DNA of 64,000 nt, from the NCBI RefSeq assembly GCF_018614975.1, contig NZ_JAGGNR010000010.1, forward strand, positions 62,001 through 126,000, written 5' to 3'. This stretch comes from Paenibacillus polymyxa (GTDB lineage: Bacteria > Bacillota > Bacilli > Paenibacillales > Paenibacillaceae). The notes under the pieces are model-generated. The model ran no database searches. It was not told where the DNA came from and saw only the letters and a list, made by a program, of their open reading frames with translations. Made by a program: the position numbers and the translations under genes. Below are positions 62,107 through 64,000 of the stretch, in pieces. Every line of letters starts with the position of its first letter. The first letter of the stretch is position 1.

Positions 62107-62259
62107 GTGCACGACGTAGCGGAGGAAGCGGAAATGCCCAGAAGAAGCGAAGCGCTCGCCTTTATCACCGGATTTTAACCCTGGAAAGGGTTGATCAAAA
62201 AAATCCGGGGATAACAGCGATAAGAGGGGCATTCCGCTGACGAAGCGTCTCCCGTGCAC
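62107..62259 (+). repeat. Element A copy 6, inside sdhCAB
   Basis: Core CGCCTTTATCACCGGATTTT, AACCC/GGGTT stem, AATCCGGGGATAACAGCG. Outer arms GTGCACG/CGTGCAC and AGCGGAAATGCCC/GGGGCATTCCGCT pair. In the core stem, C to A (ATCACC) leaves one mismatch. Confidence 0.85.
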
Positions 62260-62315
62260 CAAACATTTTGCGCATCAGCAATACAATCATCGTCACCAAA
62301 GGAGGGGACAACGAT

Positions 62316-63080
62316 ATGGCGGAACAAGCTACAGCCAACAAAACCGTCAAGTTTATCATCACCCGTCAGGATAGCCCGGAGTCATCTTCGTACAACGAAG
62401 AATTTGAGCTTCCGTACCGTCCCAACATGAATGTGATCAGCGCCCTGATGGAGATTCAGCGGAACCCCGTCAATACAGATGGCAAATCCATTGCTCCCGT
62501 GTGCTGGGATTCCAACTGTCTCGAAGAAGTCTGTGGTGCCTGCTCCATGGTCATCAACGGCAAGCCACGTCAAGCGTGTGCAGCCCTGATCGACAAGCTC
62601 GAACAGCCTGTTCGTATCGAACCGATGAAGACATTCCCGGTGGTTCGTGACCTGGTCATCGACCGTAGCCGGATGTTTAGCGCCCTGAAACGCGTAAAAG
62701 CATGGATTCCGATCGATGGTACCTATGACCTCGGTCCAGGTCCACGGATGCCTGAGAAGAAGCGTCAGTGGGCATATGAGCTGTCCAAATGCATGACATG
62801 TGGTGTATGTCTGGAAGCATGCCCGAACGTCAATGAGAAAACAGACTTTATCGGTCCAGCAGCACTGTCCCAAGTGCGCCTGTTCAACGCTCACCCAACA
62901 GGGGAGATGAACGCCGACGATCGCCTGGAAGCATTGATGGAAGATGGAGGCATCGAGGGCTGTGGTAACTCACAGAACTGTGTGCAATCCTGTCCAAAAG
63001 GCATTCCATTGACAACCTCCATTGCCGAAATGAACAAACAAACGACCAAGCATATGTTCAAACGTTGGTTGGGTGTTTAA
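62316..63080 (+). CDS. sdhB: Succinate dehydrogenase iron-sulfur subunit
   Basis: 254 residues from the ATG at 62316 with AAAGGAGGGG upstream; the frame to 62268 is leader. Cysteines for [2Fe-2S] in CWDSNCLEEVCGACS and the following RQAC, for [4Fe-4S] in CMTCGVCLEACPN, and for [3Fe-4S] in CGNSQNCVQSCPKGIP. It passes electrons from the SdhA flavin to SdhC. It completes complex II. Normally it follows sdhA closely; here the spacer and element A intervene, so its expression may be uncoupled. Confidence 0.97.
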   Translation: MAEQATANKTVKFIITRQDSPESSSYNEEFELPYRPNMNVISALMEIQRNPVNTDGKSIAPVCWDSNCLEEVCGACSMVINGKPRQACAALIDKLEQPVRIEPMKTFPVVRDLVIDRSRMFSALKRVKAWIPIDGTYDLGPGPRMPEKKRQWAYELSKCMTCGVCLEACPNVNEKTDFIGPAALSQVRLFNAHPTGEMNADDRLEALMEDGGIEGCGNSQNCVQSCPKGIPLTTSIAEMNKQTTKHMFKRWLGV

Positions 63081-63120
63081 TCTCGTCATAACATGTGTAG
63101 AAGTGTAATCTGCAACTTAG

Positions 63121-63171
63121 AAGAAGTCGTGATCCCGTGCAGCAACATGCCGGAGATCCCGGCTTCTTTTT
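63121..63171 (+). terminator. Terminator of sdhCAB
   Basis: AGAAGTCGTGATCCCG pairs imperfectly with CGGAGATCCCGGCTTCT, followed by TTTTTG. Confidence 0.65.
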
Positions 63172-63255
63172 GTGATGAAGCAGAGGAACCGTGCTATCCA
63201 TGCAGAATATGGTATACTAAGGGGATGGATTAAGAGCGTAGAAGGAGGGGGAGAT

Positions 63256-64000
63256 ATGGCAGAGACACCGCGTCAGGGTAGCAACAACTCGCCGTCCCAG
63301 CGCTCGCACAAAGCACCAGGTGCAGAAGAGTCTGTGTTTCCTGGAGAGGAAAAGGATCATGATCCCTCTCGCCGCAGTTTCTTATTGCGCATGGTTTTGA
63401 TGACAGCGGGTGCCAGTTTGCTCACAGGAGGTTATGCCTGGCTTTGGGAGCCGCGTCGTCTGGAAATCAAGCAAGTAGAGCTGAAACTTGCAAAGTTTCC
63501 AAAGGCATTTGACGGTTTGCGTATAGTTCAGTTCAGCGATGCCCATCTTGGTTTTCATACCGGGGTGAAAGAGATGAAGAAGCTGGCAGCAACGATAGAG
63601 GAGCAGCAACCGGAATTGATTTGTTTTACCGGAGACATCGTCGAGAGGGAAGCAGAGCCGATGCGTGAATGTATTCCGGTACTCGCCTCCATGCAAGCGA
63701 AGTATGGCAAATTTGCTGTTTTGGGGAATCATGATTATCGGGGTGGACAGCAGAATGAAGTGACAACCATGTTCCGTGAAGCCGGATTTACTTTGTTACG
63801 GAACGAACATGTGGTGATTGAACAAGAGGGCGAACGTCTGGCCATAACTGGTCTGGATGACGCACTTACAGGCAGGCCTGATCCTGCCCAAGCCATCAAG
63901 GGATTGGATCATGATGTGTGGAAATTGTTACTTATGCATGAACCGGATTATGCCGACATTGCCACTCCCTATGGTTTCGGATTACAGCTTTCCGGTCATA
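63256..64000 (+). CDS. Tat-targeted metallophosphoesterase, 3' end outside window
   Basis: The first 248 residues are in the window; ATG with GAAGGAGGGGG upstream. A polar N-terminus leads to a twin-arginine signal SRRSFLLRMVLM with a hydrophobic helix. The phosphoesterase motifs are in order: FSDAHLG (D-x-H), CFTGDIVE (GD), LGNHDY (GNHD), LMHEPDY and LQLSGH at the edge. This is the YkuE/YaeI-like group of two-metal enzymes, several of which act on lipid or cell-wall phosphates outside the membrane. An extended -10 (TGGTATACT) lies near 63207-63215. Confidence 0.88.
   Translation, partial: MAETPRQGSNNSPSQRSHKAPGAEESVFPGEEKDHDPSRRSFLLRMVLMTAGASLLTGGYAWLWEPRRLEIKQVELKLAKFPKAFDGLRIVQFSDAHLGFHTGVKEMKKLAATIEEQQPELICFTGDIVEREAEPMRECIPVLASMQAKYGKFAVLGNHDYRGGQQNEVTTMFREAGFTLLRNEHVVIEQEGERLAITGLDDALTGRPDPAQAIKGLDHDVWKLLLMHEPDYADIATPYGFGLQLSGH

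Overview
The window reads as a chromosomal segment of a Paenibacillus-type member of the Bacillales. Evidence: AAGGAGG-type ribosome binding sites, many TTG/GTG starts, the Gram-positive primosome genes dnaB and dnaI, the sporulation checkpoint gene sda, the coproporphyrin-route haem gene hemQ, a cytochrome-b558-type sdhCAB operon, a YheC/D spore-associated ATP-grasp protein and YesMN/LplBC-type sugar systems.

Layout. 1-6 kb: poorly characterised genes, gene relics, a YwnB-like NAD(P)-binding protein and rarD. 6.1-6.65 kb: a nearly perfect 263-bp tandem duplication (period 270 bp) carrying a terminator and a palindromic repeat ('element A'), followed by the secreted GH53 galactanase ganB. 8.4-12.4 kb: polyphosphate metabolism, with ppk behind a four-repeat PhoP box and ppx convergent and overlapping it. 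13.4-13.8 kb: sda, preceded by a cluster of DnaA boxes. 14-18.8 kb: a YumC-like ferredoxin-NADP reductase divergent from a YumB-like NADH dehydrogenase, then hemQ and a yuiB-like gene. 19.1-20.7 kb: dnaB. 20.8-22 kb: a set of broken genes (TolB-like fragment, conjugation-gene remnants, an IS1182-type transposase end). 22-25.8 kb: a secreted metzincin with a co-transcribed secreted partner, a lipoprotein, and an adenylate-forming enzyme whose start codon runs into an 11-G tract. 26-49.2 kb: a large glycan-use locus. 49.5-64 kb: dnaI, trxA, uvrC, a CPBP protease, a Ktr potassium system, a LysR regulator, sdhCAB and a Tat-targeted phosphoesterase.

The main system is the 26-49 kb locus. A secreted GH85 endo-beta-N-acetylglucosaminidase would release N-glycans from glycoproteins. 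A YesM/YesN-type two-component system (the regulator carries a frameshift) would sense the product. A lipoprotein plus two LplB/LplC-type permeases would import it. Five enzymes without signal peptides (GH3, MAN2C1-like GH38, GH125, an unusual clan GH-A protein, MngB-like GH38) would dismantle it in the cytoplasm. Catabolite-response (cre)-like sites lie before the GH85/kinase pair and before the transporter. The locus and the relics separate dnaB from dnaI, which are normally adjacent, so this looks like an accessory island in a core primosome operon.

Two dispersed repeat families run through the window. Element A has six copies plus a decayed one; the core is conserved, and the outer arms differ between copies while remaining self-complementary. 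Element B has three copies, is MITE-like and has TTGTTCAAAAAG-type terminal inverted repeats. All assignments come from reading the sequence; no database search was run.
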